Assembly: GCA_905221605.1 (NCBI GenBank)
Contig: CAJNDS010000351.1
Location: 62,001-126,000 of the forward strand
DNA: 64,000 nt
Source: Symbiodinium natans
Lineage: Eukaryota; Sar; Dinophyceae; Suessiales; Symbiodiniaceae
Direction of reading: 5' to 3'
This document shows, piece after piece, positions 13,222 through 26,200 of this stretch (its first letter is position 1; each line of letters opens with the position of its first letter). The notes under the pieces are model-generated. The model saw only the letters and a program-made list of their open reading frames with translations. It ran no database searches and was not told where the DNA came from. A program made the translations under genes and the position numbers.

Positions 13222-13341
13222 TCGGGCCACAGGCCTGTGATAGATCTCCTTGGAGTTCTTGTACAACCACACGTCGATGCCGCCACATCTGGCCACGCCA
13301 ACAGGCAGGAAATGGCCAAACAGCTTTGCCTGGCCTGTAGC
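13222..13341 (-). CDS. Exon of unknown gene, perhaps propeller-like
   Basis: CCAG/GCT acceptor and strong GTAAGAG donor give 40 codons in phase 0. An alternative TTAG acceptor at 13365 adds 23 bp. It encodes GHFLPVGVARCGGIDVWLYK then NSKEIYHRPVAR. The GGIDVWLYK stretch resembles the GG-x-D-x-F/W-L-x-K segment of the SBBP blades at 17-24 kb, but one motif is too little to assign it. Confidence 0.75.
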
Positions 13342-13550
13342 CTGGCAAGCGCTGGTGGGGTTGGCTAAGGCATTTGGAGCATGAAGATCTCGGCTTTCTT
13401 GCGCGACATTTCTGAAGACACTCTAGTGGGTTCGGCGTGCGAGGGTCCAGCCAGCATCTAGACCCTCATACGCCTTTAATGATATTGCTGGCACGGGGTC
13501 CCTTGCAATCTCGAACAAGATCCCCCGCTCAGATCGGGAAAATCACTCAC

Positions 13551-13875
13551 ACGCACTGACCTGAGGTACACTGATGTTACACTGGGACAGCTTGCGATGC
13601 TCACAGCGCCATACAACCCGAGCCAGCTTTCTGCAGAGCCCGGAGCCCACGCCTTGAATTGGCCTTGCAGGTAGGGCTCGGCATCCCCTACACAGCCAGG
13701 ATGCACGGCAATCGAAGCATCATCGACCTCGCCCACCTCATTTCTGACAGGGGGCTCCCACTGGGCAGCAACTGGAATATGATGGCCGGCAATGCCAGAC
13801 AGATCGATACCGCCTGTACCTGTTCCATGTGAGCTGTGGAAGATGTGGAAGCCAGGAGCCATGGCACGTTCAGAT
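13551..13875 (-). CDS. Large exon of unknown gene
   Basis: About 108 codons open between a TTAG acceptor and a CGT/GTGAGT donor; a CTCAG/GTCAGT donor ten bases earlier is also good. Segments include GTGTGGIDLSGIAGHHIPVA, EVGEVDDASIAVHPGCVGDA and SAESWLGLYGAVSIASCPSV. No family recognised. It is one of the longest non-repetitive frames in the window. Confidence 0.75.
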
Positions 13876-14133
13876 CTAAGTTTTTTCATGACATGTCGAA
13901 AGACATCAAGGCGTGATGACTTATGATGTGTTAGTTCGGCTTCGGGCCCAGCTTACGCTTCTTCTCCCACCAAGCCACCGGGAAGGCTGAATCTGCTTGC
14001 AACACACCTGAGAATCGAAAAAGGACGACTCAAACTCTACTCTTCTTGGAGAGGCTTCAAGAGGGCCAATAATCGCAAGAATCTTAGAGGCTTACGAAGT
14101 CTTTGTCGAACCTCGGTTTGCATAAGTTCGTAC

Positions 14134-14253
14134 CTGAGACCCAAAACCCATTTCAAGAGAAGGCCTGAGACTACAGCACGCAAAAGAGAGCGCACACGGC
14201 TGATTAGATTGCTGACGTAGTGGTTTGGATCGAACCAATCGGCACCACACATG
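14134..14253 (-). CDS. Exon of unknown gene, hydrophobic/basic
   Basis: TTTAAG acceptor and CTCAG/GTACGA donor, 120 bp. It encodes MCGADWFDPNHYVSNLISRV then RSLLRAVVSGLLLKWVLGL, the second half being an amphipathic or short membrane-like helix. No family recognised. Confidence 0.7.
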
Positions 14254-15007
14254 CTTAAAGCATGTATGAATGACTTAACAATGCCTTTTGTATAGGGCTT
14301 AGGAAAGTCTAGGGTTTAGTGTTGGGGTGTGTAAGGAGTTGGTTGGGGCACTTGGGCCTTCCAGGCCTGACAACCCGAACGCTTGCCCGCCCCCTCGGCC
14401 ACACCTAAGGTGAATGCTTTGTGTTATAATTGTTTGGAAAGACACCGACTGAAACCACGCTTATGACGTACACAACATGCAGCACGACCCCACACGAGCC
14501 AGAGACAAATTACATCTGGGATACCATTGGACTAGACACAGAAGTCTAGGTGGGTGCGCCCTCGAGATTGTATCTTCAAGGCTGCATGCAATCGGCTACA
14601 AAACCGGGAGATCCTAAGAAATTTACTGCACAGCACCAAGGGTCTTGACTTCACGGAAACGGCAGGGAGGTCTGCCACCCCTTGCTCCTTGGACATCATG
14701 CAGGGCTTTCTGTGGCTTCGCGATTGTAGTATAGAGTCGACCCCAAAACTCATCTTCCCCAGAGCGCACATGTGCAGAAGGTGACTACTGTAGCCACTTC
14801 ACTCCAAAGCTGGATGCAGGGTTCTGAGCAGCAGAGCGGTCGCCAAAGCGCCCGAGTCGCCCGAGCCTCAGAAACCTTAAGCGCTGCAACCACAGAGCTG
14901 CCGCCGTGGCTCTTTCACGAAAGCGTTGCCAGCCCGAACGGATTTGGCCTTGGAGGTCGGAGCTTGGCCCATTTGCTTCCTTCAGAATTCAGGATCTGGG
15001 TTTAACG

Positions 15008-15190
15008 TCAGGCTTGAGGAAAGATGGAAGCCAAAGCAGCCTCGCACGACCCTTCAACGCTCCTTGCCTCCAGATGTGCATTGTGCGTGCCCCTATGTGC
15101 CTTTTTAAACTGCAACGTCATCTGCTTTGCAACACCATTTGGGCAATAGAACGTATTCGGACACATCCTTTTCAGGCAACCTTTCACACC
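15008..15190 (-). CDS. Possible cysteine-containing exon
   Basis: The frame includes GCLKRMCPNTFYCPNGVAKQ. It is open to about 15010, but a plus-strand frame is open over the same bases and no donor or acceptor pair is convincing. Confidence 0.35.
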   Translation of the reverse strand, partial: GVKGCLKRMCPNTFYCPNGVAKQMTLQFKKAHRGTHNAHLEARSVEGSCEAALASIFPQA

Positions 15191-15827
15191 TGATCCACAA
15201 TACCATAAGGACCGACAAGGAGGACCAAACCAAGGAAGCTGCACCTTACATACACCCAAGCGCTGTTTCCGGTGTTCTTAGTGTGTTTAGAGTTTGGGGG
15301 GTGTAGGGCTTCTGTCCACGATGTGTCATGGGTTGTGAACGTTGTTTTTGCAACACCCTAACGAAAAGAGTCATTCTCCGATCAGCCCACATCCCAAACA
15401 CCCCGAGGCAACCCTCAACCTCTCAAAACTTGACTCAAACTTGACTCAGCTTGACTCAGCTCGAGAGCCTCTGTTGTGAACTTGAGCGGTGACGCAGATG
15501 CGTCGGGGCCCGAGCCTTGCCGAGAAGCTGCGTGCTGGGGTTTGTGCTTTCCGTGGCTTTTCTTCCCAGTCAACAATTAAAAATCAGTTCGGGGATTCGG
15601 GACTTGTTTGTCCCAGAGAAAGTTGCCCGAGCCCAGCCGAGCATGGATGTGGGTTCTGGGCCGGCTTACAGGAACGAGCTTTGGAACATGGGGCGCGTGT
15701 GTAGGCCCGGGAAGTGAGACAAGCATCAAGAATGCAAAGAGTAAGATTTGGAAGGGCCCCACGTCCTGGCACCATCTGTTTCCCAACCTCTAGAGACCAA
15801 ACCCCAAAAACCCCAAACTCCAACATT

Positions 15828-16010
15828 TATAGTTCAACCATATGCCTGCAACCAGTTCATCGACCTGGCCTGTTGCAGAATTGAAGAACCACGTGCCGTG
15901 GTGCATCGAGAACTTCGCTTCATGGCCTGAGTTTAAGAACTCCACCTTTGAGCAATAGGCTGTCCCAAGCTGCAGACATGTAGCCAGAGGCCCGGCAAAG
16001 TCGAACGAAG
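15828..16010 (-). CDS. Exon of unknown gene
   Basis: The frame includes FAGPLATCLQLGTAYCSKVE and GHEAKFSMHHGTWFFNSATG. A CTCAG/GCC acceptor and a CCAG/GTCGAT donor lie inside it, so the true exon may be only the second segment. No family recognised. Confidence 0.55.
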
Positions 16011-16019
16011 TATTTGTTG

Positions 16020-16260
16020 TATGTGGTGTTGCACATACTCTTGAAATAAGATGTATATCATGTATTCTATACATTAGATGTATACAATGTATTCTGCATG
16101 TTCTATGTACATTATATATACATGAATTTATACGTATATGATACAGCATGTAAAACGAGGAAGCATGTGTATATACATACATATATATATATATATGGTA
16201 CCCCCCCAATGATGTATGCTATGTATACTGTTAAAATGTACAAATTATACAAAAGACAAA
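16020..16260. repeat. A+T-rich low-complexity patch with (TA)n
   Basis: Degenerate TGTAT/ACAT words and a short (TA)n near 16180-16196 in an otherwise GC-balanced region. A similar short (TA)n sits at about 40338-40357. No gene signal. Confidence 0.8.
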
Positions 16261-16269
16261 TGTGCTCAA

Positions 16270-16476
16270 TTATGTTCCGAACCACCACACTCTATATGAC
16301 TGCTGCTGTTGCTGCGCATTGCTTCTCTTACGTAGACTCTGATTAGGGTTCTGAAGTGATTCGTTGGGAATACGTGGCTGAAGCAGCCTCATTGCAGGAA
16401 ACGTCAAGTCGCCTGATTGCCATGGCTTGCTCCGTATCTCCGAGAGTGACCTCGCATCAACCATATACACCGGCAC
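16270..16476 (-). CDS. Possible exon with Gln run
   Basis: The frame reads MVDARSLSEIRSKPWQSGDL then RLLQPRIPNESLQNPNQSL, followed by a short poly-Gln. A strong CTAC/GTAAGAG donor lies near 16331, so the Gln run may be intronic. The acceptor is not clear. Confidence 0.4.
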   Translation of the reverse strand: MPVYMVDARSLSEIRSKPWQSGDLTFPAMRLLQPRIPNESLQNPNQSLRKRSNAQQQQQSYRVWWFGT

Positions 16477-17195
16477 TCACAAAACCCTAAGCTCCGACGG
16501 GGGCAGAAGCCTCAACCCTAAAGCCCTACATGCCGACGTTGAACGTAGCTGGATCGTCTGGAGATGAAGATGTCTAGCAGGCTACTCACAGATTGTCCAT
16601 GGGGGCTGGTTGTACAGCTACCCAGTACGGCTAATTATGGCTAATGACGGTCCAATCAATTGCGGCTCAGAGTCCAGGAGGAGGTGGACCAGAGAGGCGC
16701 ATTGCGCATCCTCAGAACGTGATGGCGCAGAGGATCCGCGTGGAAGTTTCATGGCTTTTAGATGGGTCCACGAAAGGGGCCTCCGGCCCAACGGAAACCG
16801 TAAATTTTCCAGGGCCTCCACATGGACCGAGAGAGAGATTTGACGAGAACGCCCATTTAAGGGGCGGGCTCAGCGAAACTCTGCATTCTGTATCTGAGCA
16901 GCCTCAACAGCCTCCAGGTGTCATCGGTAATCTCTGGTATCCAAAATCTCCCCCCCCCCCCCCCCGCCCAAATGGAAAGTTTATCAACAAAATCGGGGAT
17001 CCAGGTCAGCTTGAGTGTTTTTTTTGCGTGTTGGGGACTTTCCAAGTCTTTTTCGTGAGACCCAATCAGCATTCGAGGGTCCAGACTTTGGAGGTGGGTT
17101 AGGGTTTGAGTTCGGCATCGAAGTCTGGGATCCTCCCCGGCTGTAAGGAGCCTGCCTCCATAAGGAGAACAAGCTGAAGCCTGATGCCAAGGAGC

Positions 17196-17257
17196 AGGAA
17201 GAAGTCGTCGACACCAGGATGCTTGCGTGAGTCCGGGACGTTCCCTGCCACAAAAGC
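17196..17257 (-). CDS. SBBP exon, blade 8 (last recognised)
   Basis: Acceptor CCAAG, then AFVAGNVPDSRKHPGVDDFF and two bases before a GC donor (CCT/GCTCC). It follows the exon at 17771-17824 in phase 0, giving VDASG-AFVAG across the junction. No continuation was recognised below 17.19 kb, so the propeller end is open. Confidence 0.75.
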
Positions 17258-20200
17258 CTTGGTCGTGCTTCGTAGCGGTGTCGAGTTTAGGCGACAAGGG
17301 AGGGGCCTTCTCCGGCATAGCTGCAGCACGAATTTGATGCTCCAGGAGCTGCAAATGGACTTCCGACACCACGATGGGCAAATCCGACACCATGGGGCTG
17401 CATGGTTTAATAACTTCTGGACAGCTGGTCTGGGCAGTTGAGGACTGATCAAAGCAGGTTGCGAACGCTGCAGCTTTGCAACGCGCCGTGAATTCGCACA
17501 TGCACAGGCATGCATGCAGAAAAGGAAGGACATGTACAATGCACAGTACCCGCATGCAAGGTTTGAGGCTGGGAGCCGAGGGCGTATGCAGAGGCGGCCC
17601 ATAGCTGTGAAGAATGTCTTGGGCGCGAATCTACTCATAGGTCATTGTAGACATGTGACTGCATCCGGCCTTTGATTTTTGGACCCCATATCCTAACTAA
17701 CTCCCCAAAGGACGCTCAGCCAGGAAAATTGAATTTGACTCCAAAAAGACTAATTGGACTCAGCGGCCACTCCGGAAGCATCCACCTGCATGTCGGCGAC
17801 CACATCCGTCCCTCGAGAACCTTCCTTGGGCTTGGAAGGCTTGTCCAACCTCACCCTATCAGAGTCGCTACGCCGCTACAGCAGGTTTGGGATATTTTGT
17901 TGGAGGAGCAATCATCCTCAAGGATTCTCTTGACTCCCACAAGAGACCCCATCAACCACCATCAGCCACCAATCAGCCACCAAGCTTCCATTTCCGTCCA
18001 CTGGAAGATGCCACCGCCTGTGAGCTTGGTCACATAAATGTCGGACTTCCCCATCGGCGTGTGCCCATCCAGGGGCCCTGTCGTTAAGGTCGCAGAAAGT
18101 GAAGGGTAGTAGGGGGTGGCAAGTGAGTCACTTGGCTACGTTGCGTGATGGCCAATACACAAAAGGCAAGGTTAGTTTTTCCCATCAACCACGACCTGAG
18201 ACACACTTCCTCAAAAGCCCAAGTGGGCAACTTCACGTACAACCTTCCCAAAGTCTGAAGGGACACCCTCGAACCGGTTGTCGTCGGTCCTGCTGTGCTG
18301 CCGGCAACGAAGATGTCCTTTCTCCCAGCTGAACATGCCAAACACCAGCAGGGCACAGTGACGATTAACGGGCAAGCGTTGGCATCCAACGTTTCTGTTT
18401 AGACCCTCTAAGAGGCGAAGATTCGCAGACGAGGTCTTGTTGAAAGCAACAGAAATGCCGGAACCTGTGACGCATGCCGTGCCCTCCCACCCCCCGTGCA
18501 CCAACCACACCACCTCAACCTCCAATCTATCTGAACCTGTTGGGCATGGATGTGCCACCAGTGCATGGGAAAGGGAAAGCAAGGGCAGCGCAGCCTAATC
18601 AAGTTTTTAAACATTTGGCCGAGGCCTTCAACAGTTTCGCTGTTTCCTTTGTCCGCACTTGGTGTCGAACAGTAGCTCTTTTCCTTCAGGCTTTGGGTCT
18701 CGAATTGTCATTTAAAGTCTTCTGATGCATATGTGGAGGCTGCTAGCCTGGGATAAGGCTGAGGGGGGTTTGCAGCAGCAGTGATTTGATCGGGTCGAGC
18801 AGGTCACGGTTCCCAGACTCTACCGCGTTGCCATTCTCGGAAAGGCCTGAATCCTTGAAAGGTAAGCCCTTATCCCATCCTACACCTATGGTTGCAAATT
18901 CCAGGGGAAACAGGGTAAGTTTGCGCTTTATCGAAAACCCAGCTGAACAGCACCAGCATATCGTAGGAACATGCCAAGAAGAACTCTGGCAATGTAGTGT
19001 GGGCTGCGATGCCATCGTGCAGACCACAGGACCGTCATCGTAAACAATGCAAGCTGAAGCCGAACAGAAACAAAGTCATACTAGTAGCGCATTCGGGGGA
19101 ATCATGACAAGCACATCTTCGCTGCGAGGTTTGTCCTTGTTGTCGTTCACCCGCACGCTGGTCAAAGTCTCATTTGCGGAAGTGCCTCTCTGCACCTCAA
19201 GGATGAAGGCTCAGCCAACGTCCCCAGACTGGCAACCCTGTCCTTTTCGAAACCCGCTTTAAGGTGTAAGGATCATGCACTGGGCCATCAGGGAGGGCAA
19301 AACTGCCGTGCCTGTAGCAGACACTTGGTGGTCAAACGCACGAACAGCTAATCAGCTAATCAGCTAATCAGCTTGCTGCGAAGGGGCCAGCCATGTGCGA
19401 CTGCCATCGGCCGCATACTTCGCCAAGAAGATATCAACACCTCCTTCAAGAACCCCAAATTTGAGGCAAAATGGCACGTGAGGCCCCACCGCGTGTATTT
19501 GGGTTGAGGAGGGTCCGCGCTGAGCACGGCTCGTGAGTCAAAGCCGTCATAACTTGTTTTGCGATGTTTGCGGGGTTTCTTAACCGAAACCTGTTTTTCC
19601 TCTGGTTTCATTAGGAAACCTGCATTTCATCTACATTCGCAGTGGAAATCCTTCATTTTTCTCTCCAGTCAACAATACCACATCATATTTGTTCGATTTT
19701 GTTCGTACGAAATCCTGTAGTTCCTGCCTTTGTATCCCTTGACATGTACATACATAGGGCACACACGTACATACATACTCTCATGGGAGGGGAGGGTTAA
19801 TAAGGTTAATGGCGCCGCCCACCTAAGACCTCAAATAACCTGCCCAAGCTCATGACGTATCCTGCGCTCGCTGCTCCATCGAAGGTGCCGGATGTCTTGC
19901 CACCGAGGATGATGTCCCCGTCTTTGTCAACCTTCACAACTCCACAGCTTCCAAGATGATTGAACTCCAAATCAGAAGCCCCAAGCTTGACTTACGCTCA
20001 ACCCTGGCCGTTGAACTCGCAGCACCCCAGCTTGAGAGTTTAAGGTTTTGGGACAGTTGCTTAGGGCCTCCATGCCACCCAATCGTTCCGTAGCACTGGT
20101 GCCCAACATCTTGCTCCACTCGAGGCTGCCTGCATCGCTGTATTTCAGCCTGAGTGTCTCAAAGTTTGCCCTTGGGGATGTCCCATTAGGCCGCCGCTGC

Positions 20201-23200
20201 CCGGGATTTGGGGTCAAAAGAGGTTCTGGCATCTCCATTTTTGAGACCCTCCCGTTTACAGGCCCAGGGGCAGGAAGACATCGTAGCCCCCAGCGTTCGT
20301 CGCTCCAGTGAACACCCCAGTGCCATCGCCAGCCACGTAAGCGTTGCCGTGAGCGTCCACCCTCAACTGTTGAGGGGTGGACATACCCTCTGAGCCTCAG
20401 CTCATTCAGCGCGATGAACTATTCACACCTTGTTATTCATGCAGAGCTGTGGAGATTGAGCTTTCGCACAAAAGACTGCGCTTGGGTACGCTCGGTTTGA
20501 GGTCTGGAATTTGAGAAAGCGACGTTGTTGCAGCACAACATCGCCCGGGTCACACAAAAGGCTACATGACATAATGCTGTAAGGTCGTGACCGGTCTGCG
20601 CGGTCCATACAAGCGCTCCTGGCAATTTCTGGGGTGAGTAAAAGCATCTAAAAGCCCTATGCCAAACTTGCAAGCCCTGGACTTGGTCGAAGAGCGACTG
20701 AAGGGTTGGACTTCGGGAGTTGTCTGTTTTGCCAGAAGCACAGTAAAAGGTGTAAGGTAGAAAGTTTAGGAAGCTCGGAGCACAGGCCTTCGAGAGTGTA
20801 CTTCTGAAGGAAGACGTCTCCGTAAGGGCCGGCCGCGGTGCCAGAGAGGCTGCCCCAGGTCATTCCCAAGAGGTAGACCTCAACGGCTTGGACTTGCAGT
20901 TCAACTTTGCACAAGGAAAGGCAGGCAGGATCCATGTACTGATGGCTCAGGGTGTTGGTCAATACCCTCGAAAATAGCAAGCTTACGCCTTGAACCCTCA
21001 AGCCCTGCGGAGCAGTTCAGGCTTTGCAGGGCGCTCGCTTCTTGCTCAGGGGGACCTGGTGGAGACTCCCAGCTTGGGATTGGGGGTCTGAGGGGGGGGA
21101 TACAGTAGCACATGCTGCTGGTCCAGGACTTTAGGGTTTAGGGCCGGTTTCGCCAAAGGAACGTGGGAGGAAACCAACTCCATTTGATAAAGTTGGTCCT
21201 CTGCTGCGGATCCCGCTTGTTTCGTCCAAAGCCGGCTTCCCTTCTCATTCACTTTCATCACGAAGACATCTGCGCTGCCATCGCCTGCTCTCAGGTCTGG
21301 GGAGAGAATGAGCAAAATCCTACACCTGTCTGAATGAGAACAAATCTTCGCCAACCTCAGTGAAAGTCGAAAGTGGTGTCCCTGAGCCTGCAACTCAACC
21401 CCCAGGCCTTGATGCGTCGCCTCCATGGCACCAAACGTCTTGCCAGCCACATAAATGTTACCTGGGTTTGGGGGGGGGCCCAGGGCTTTGGGGGGGAACC
21501 AACGATGCGAAGCTTGCATGTCATGCTGCTGCCACATGCATAAGACCATTGTGAGCACGCATGCTCAAACCGAGAACAGTGGCACCGAGAGTGTGTTTTG
21601 CAAGTTTTTTGAATTTGGTACTGTTGTTTTAACAAACCGAACCGAAACAGCTACGCTACTTACTCCCACATGTCGCGACAGACCAGTACAGCCAAGCCCA
21701 CCAGGAAACGTGCCGGACAAGGTGCTGCTTTCCACCTTCAGCTGGTAGGCAAAATCATCCTTCTCGGTGCCGATCTGCGTAGTCCACAGAACCTGGGCAT
21801 CTGGTGAGACCTACTACAGGGTTGACATGTGCTGGAAATACAGACAAAGAACCCTTCTGAACCTTTCGACGCTTGTTGTCGTGGAGCCTTTCCGTGGGAG
21901 CTGATCTTCATGATGAAGATATCTTGGCCACCCGCCGGCGTGTTCCATTTGCCGTCTGTGTCTCCGACCACGATAACCTGGACTGCTGACTGCCAGCCAA
22001 CTTTGAGCCGTAGACTTCAGTGTCCGCAGGAATTCACTTGGCAAAAGGTCAGAAGTTCGGAGAAGTGAAGCCGTTAAGTGCAAGCCGGTCCCCGCAGGTG
22101 ACCCGAGAGCAGCTGAATCGGGACATTTGAGAGTTTGAGGCTTCTGAAAATGCATTCTGGCGGCGTTGCCGAGGGCATCCAGCTCGATGGCGCGGAGCTG
22201 ATCGTTGCCAGCGGTGGATCCTTTCTGCACCTCGTGGGCAAGCTAAGGGTTTCGAGCAGCGTGAACATGTGAACTCTGCCCCGAAGAATCGGGCAGCCTG
22301 CAAAACAGAACAATCTTTAAAGCAGTCTTGCGCAACCTATGTCCTTGCCATAATTTCATGATGATATGCAGAGAACATTCACAGATGAACGCAGAGAACA
22401 TTGAAGAGAGAGGTTCTCTAGTAGATGAACGAGCTTGGACTCGTCTTCAAACAGGCCAACCTGTTGAGTAACCTGCTGTGCTCACGGCAGTTTATAGGCC
22501 CAAGGCGCTCTAGTTGCTTGCGAGTTGACAACAAGCTCACTTTCTGACGCCCGACCCTCAACAAGCGATGAGTAAGTACGCAGCACCGCCATCACTGTGG
22601 AGCCCGCAGAACAGACATGGAGATGAAACATGGCCAGAGAACTTGACGCCGAAGGTCGTGGCTGAAGAAGTGAGAAGGCAGGTGAGAACAGCATTCCAGT
22701 CCGAGCAGAGAGCGAGAGAGAGAGAGAGAGAGAGAGATAGAGGGAGGGAAAGGAAGGAGAAGGAGAAAGAGAAAACAGTTTTATTGGCAGCCCCTGAACC
22801 ATGTTTGACATTCTCGCCCTAAATCCTAGACCCCTAAACGCCCTAAACTTTGTTCAATCCCAAGCCGGGCCCTTCAATGTGGTCCATGCCATGGCGCCGT
22901 CCAGAGCACAGCGCCTCCGTGCAGGAACTGCGTAACAAAGACGTCCACGCCTCACAAAGACATTTTTTGCGCACCATGCAGCCACAGCCCTGCGAGGCCT
23001 ATTTCAGCACTCTCCCCCAGATCCAATAGTTGGGCCATGGGCGGTTTAGGGTTCAGAGGGCTCGGGAACCAACCTAACAACCATTTCGACCTTGAGCCCC
23101 GAATCCAACATTTAACTTACCCAGTACCATCAAGGGATGAAGGTATTGCTGTTGCCGAACTATTAAGTTTAAGGTGCTCTGCCTGGATATTGGGCTTGTA

Positions 23201-26200
23201 AGGGTTTAGGGCTTACGATGGTTTACGGTGGTGGGATTCGCGGGGTTCGCAGCCGAACCACCACCGTGGAAGCCCTGGCCGCGGATTTGGGAGGAAGTCC
23301 TTGGACAGTGGACTGCTTGCAGAAACATTTCATCAGACTGCATGGAGCAACTCAAAAGCATGAACAGCTTGCTTTTCCATTCCTGCCATAGAGCTCACGC
23401 AAACGCACAAGGGAAAGGACACACGACAAACATGTGAACCGCCAAACAGTTGAACCGGCCAGGTGCACGGACCATCCTCTTTGTGCAGACAAACGAAGCC
23501 TAAAGCCTAAACCCACGCACCCTTTTCCGTACTGGCGTCTTGCCGGCCAGATAGACGTGACCATTCCAGTCGCTGCGCACGGCCACGGCCGAGTTCACGC
23601 CCAGGGAGCCGTCCTTGTGCCTGTTGCTGCTGCAAATGTTGATGGAGCGGGGGAGGACTGTCCAGTTAAAGGAATGGTTGATCTTCAGGGTGTCGAGTTT
23701 CGCAGCCGTACGCCAGCTTCAACTTGGGACCATACTTAAACCGTAGGACGGCTTTAAGCACCTCCTGGGATCAGCATCGGGCTGCAGATGAAGCAGGGTA
23801 GCCGACAAAAAACTCAAACAAATATCACTCTCAACCATGCGAAACATCAGCCACAGGCAGCAAGCAAAAAACCCGAGGCGTTCAGAGCGTCTGGAGAGCA
23901 TAATTCTAGTTTCTTCGAGAACTGTAGTAGTCATGGGTTATTATACACTTAAATCAGGCCGTGGCACGCCCAGTCCATGCCATAGACGAAGTTGTGCCAA
24001 TTACCCGCAAACGGGAAGGACGCATTCTCCAAGATGCCTGCAAGGAAGTGTCTTTTAAGACTTTCTGTCTCTCATTTTCTGTCTTTCTCTCCTTGTTTCT
24101 TTCTCTCTTAGCTCTTTCTCTCCTTCGCTCTTTCTCTTCTCTTGTCTCTCTCTCCGACACGGGCTGGGAAAACGTGGAAAGTGTTAAGGACATAGTCAAC
24201 ATGGAACCCAGAACGTGCAAAGCCAGGATGCAAATCTGGCTCCCGGTGCTCTCCCAAGTGCTGGAGTAGTCCTGGCAAGACGTGTCAATCAAGGCACTCG
24301 GGAACTCCCGCCACCCTCGCGCTTTCAGGCTCCAAAACAAGCTAACTCGAATCTTGCCACTTCATATCTGGAGAGAACGTGCGATGCACGAACTGAACTC
24401 AACAAAGTGCGCGCCCCAAGACTTATTGTTTTTCATTATCATTGTTGTTGCTGTCATTGTTGTTCTTGTTATGGTTATTGTTGTAGGTGATGTTGTTATT
24501 GATGTCGTTCTTGTTGTTCGTATTGCTGGCCGCTGCTGGCTGCTGTTGCTGTTGGAACCCCCAGCCCCTTCCCCAGAAAAAACGAAAAAAAAACTCCCTC
24601 CACCTTGCTCCCGATCAGCTCTTGTTGCTTTGGGGAGTGGGCGGCTGCGGGCGACAGCTCCCCTGGAACAATAACAATGATGACTGATGATTTGTTCTTG
24701 CTTACTTGCGGTGGACACTGATAGGACGGATTACGACAGGTTCGCCCAATATTTGGGAGAACGCTAGCCAGTTCGCCAAGCAGTCACGTTTTGGGTATCT
24801 AGCGACCTGATTTTCCAGTGCCTGTGTCCCCCCGTTGAGAACGTCGGGGGCTCTTGGTTTTTCAGTCGCTTCTCCGTCCTTGATCAGCGCCTCGACGTCA
24901 GCCTTCTGAAGCGCCGTGAGTTCAGACGAGCTCTTGCAGCGCTCTGCAACCTCTTTGGGGGCAGTTTGTAAGGATCTTTGCGGAAGGGTTTTGGGCCACC
25001 GGGGGAATGCTGTCAAACACAACTCCTGCATGGTAGAGTGGGGCAGAAAAGCCTTGGAACCCTGCCGAAATCTCCTTGAACCCTCAACTTCCACCTCAGG
25101 CTTCGGTGTCGCACCCGATGGGAGCTCGGCCAAGGTCATGACACGGCCTGCCAAAGCTTGCGTGCAGTCGAGGGTGTTGATAGTTTTCGGACTTGAGTTC
25201 GGGGCTTTAAAGAGGAGCTTCGCGGTTTGCGGGTGTGCTGACAAACAGCGCATGCATGATAGCATGACACATTCTTAGGGCAACTGTGTGCCAGGCCACT
25301 GCAGCACAACGGCAAAAAGAGGAGCTTCGCGTAGGTCAGACGCGCAATGTGTTTCCAAAGACTGATGCACAAGGTCAACATTGCCAGTCCCCTGTGCTGT
25401 GCGAGCTTGCGCTGAGGGTTTCGGGTTTTCCGGAGGCCTTCGGAGGGATTCGTGCTTGTACCTGAGCTCAGCAGTTGTGAGGGTAAGTGATGAGGGCGTA
25501 GGGCATAGGGTTTCTTCAGGGTCTTGGGGCTCACAGGGTTTCAGGGAAACCCTCTCAGCCCCAAAGCCTTTCCAACCCGGAGTTCTCTGCAAGCCCGACA
25601 AAACCTAATGCAAGGCCTCAGGAGGCAACAGGGCCATGTAAGTATGCCCATGCCACCCACTCTAACAGACACAGCGACTGAAGCCGCACAGCACCGTGGA
25701 TGAGAAGCCGTCACCCAAGGCAGAAGCCGTGGGGTTCTCAGCCCAGATCTGGACCTCCAAGGGCTTATGCCTTACTCTGTATCCCCATCTCTGTATTTTA
25801 GTCCTTGAAAAAGCGAGTAGAAGTCCTGCTTTTCAAGCTGGCAGGCACAAAAAACAGCAAGGCCAATGGGGGCAGACCGGGGGAGCTCCGACTCAACGGA
25901 GTCCCCCAAAGAACATCGCAGCATGGCCCTTTGTTTCTGTGAGGCACTGTCCCTGAAAAAGTTCTGCCCCGAGACATGCAAGGTACTCGCCTTGCGATTT
26001 TTCAAACTCCTTTCAACCGAAACCATTATCCAGATCCAGCCTCGAAGAGCTCGGACTCTGCATTCGGCACGATGATGCGCACGGACTGGGAAAAACTGAA
26101 TTTGGTTCTTGTACTGGTAGACTTTAAGTAAATGAGCATCCTTGATTCAGACCCTTTTTTGAGCGTCTAGATTGGCCCAGATTGCGCGCGATGACTAGGT

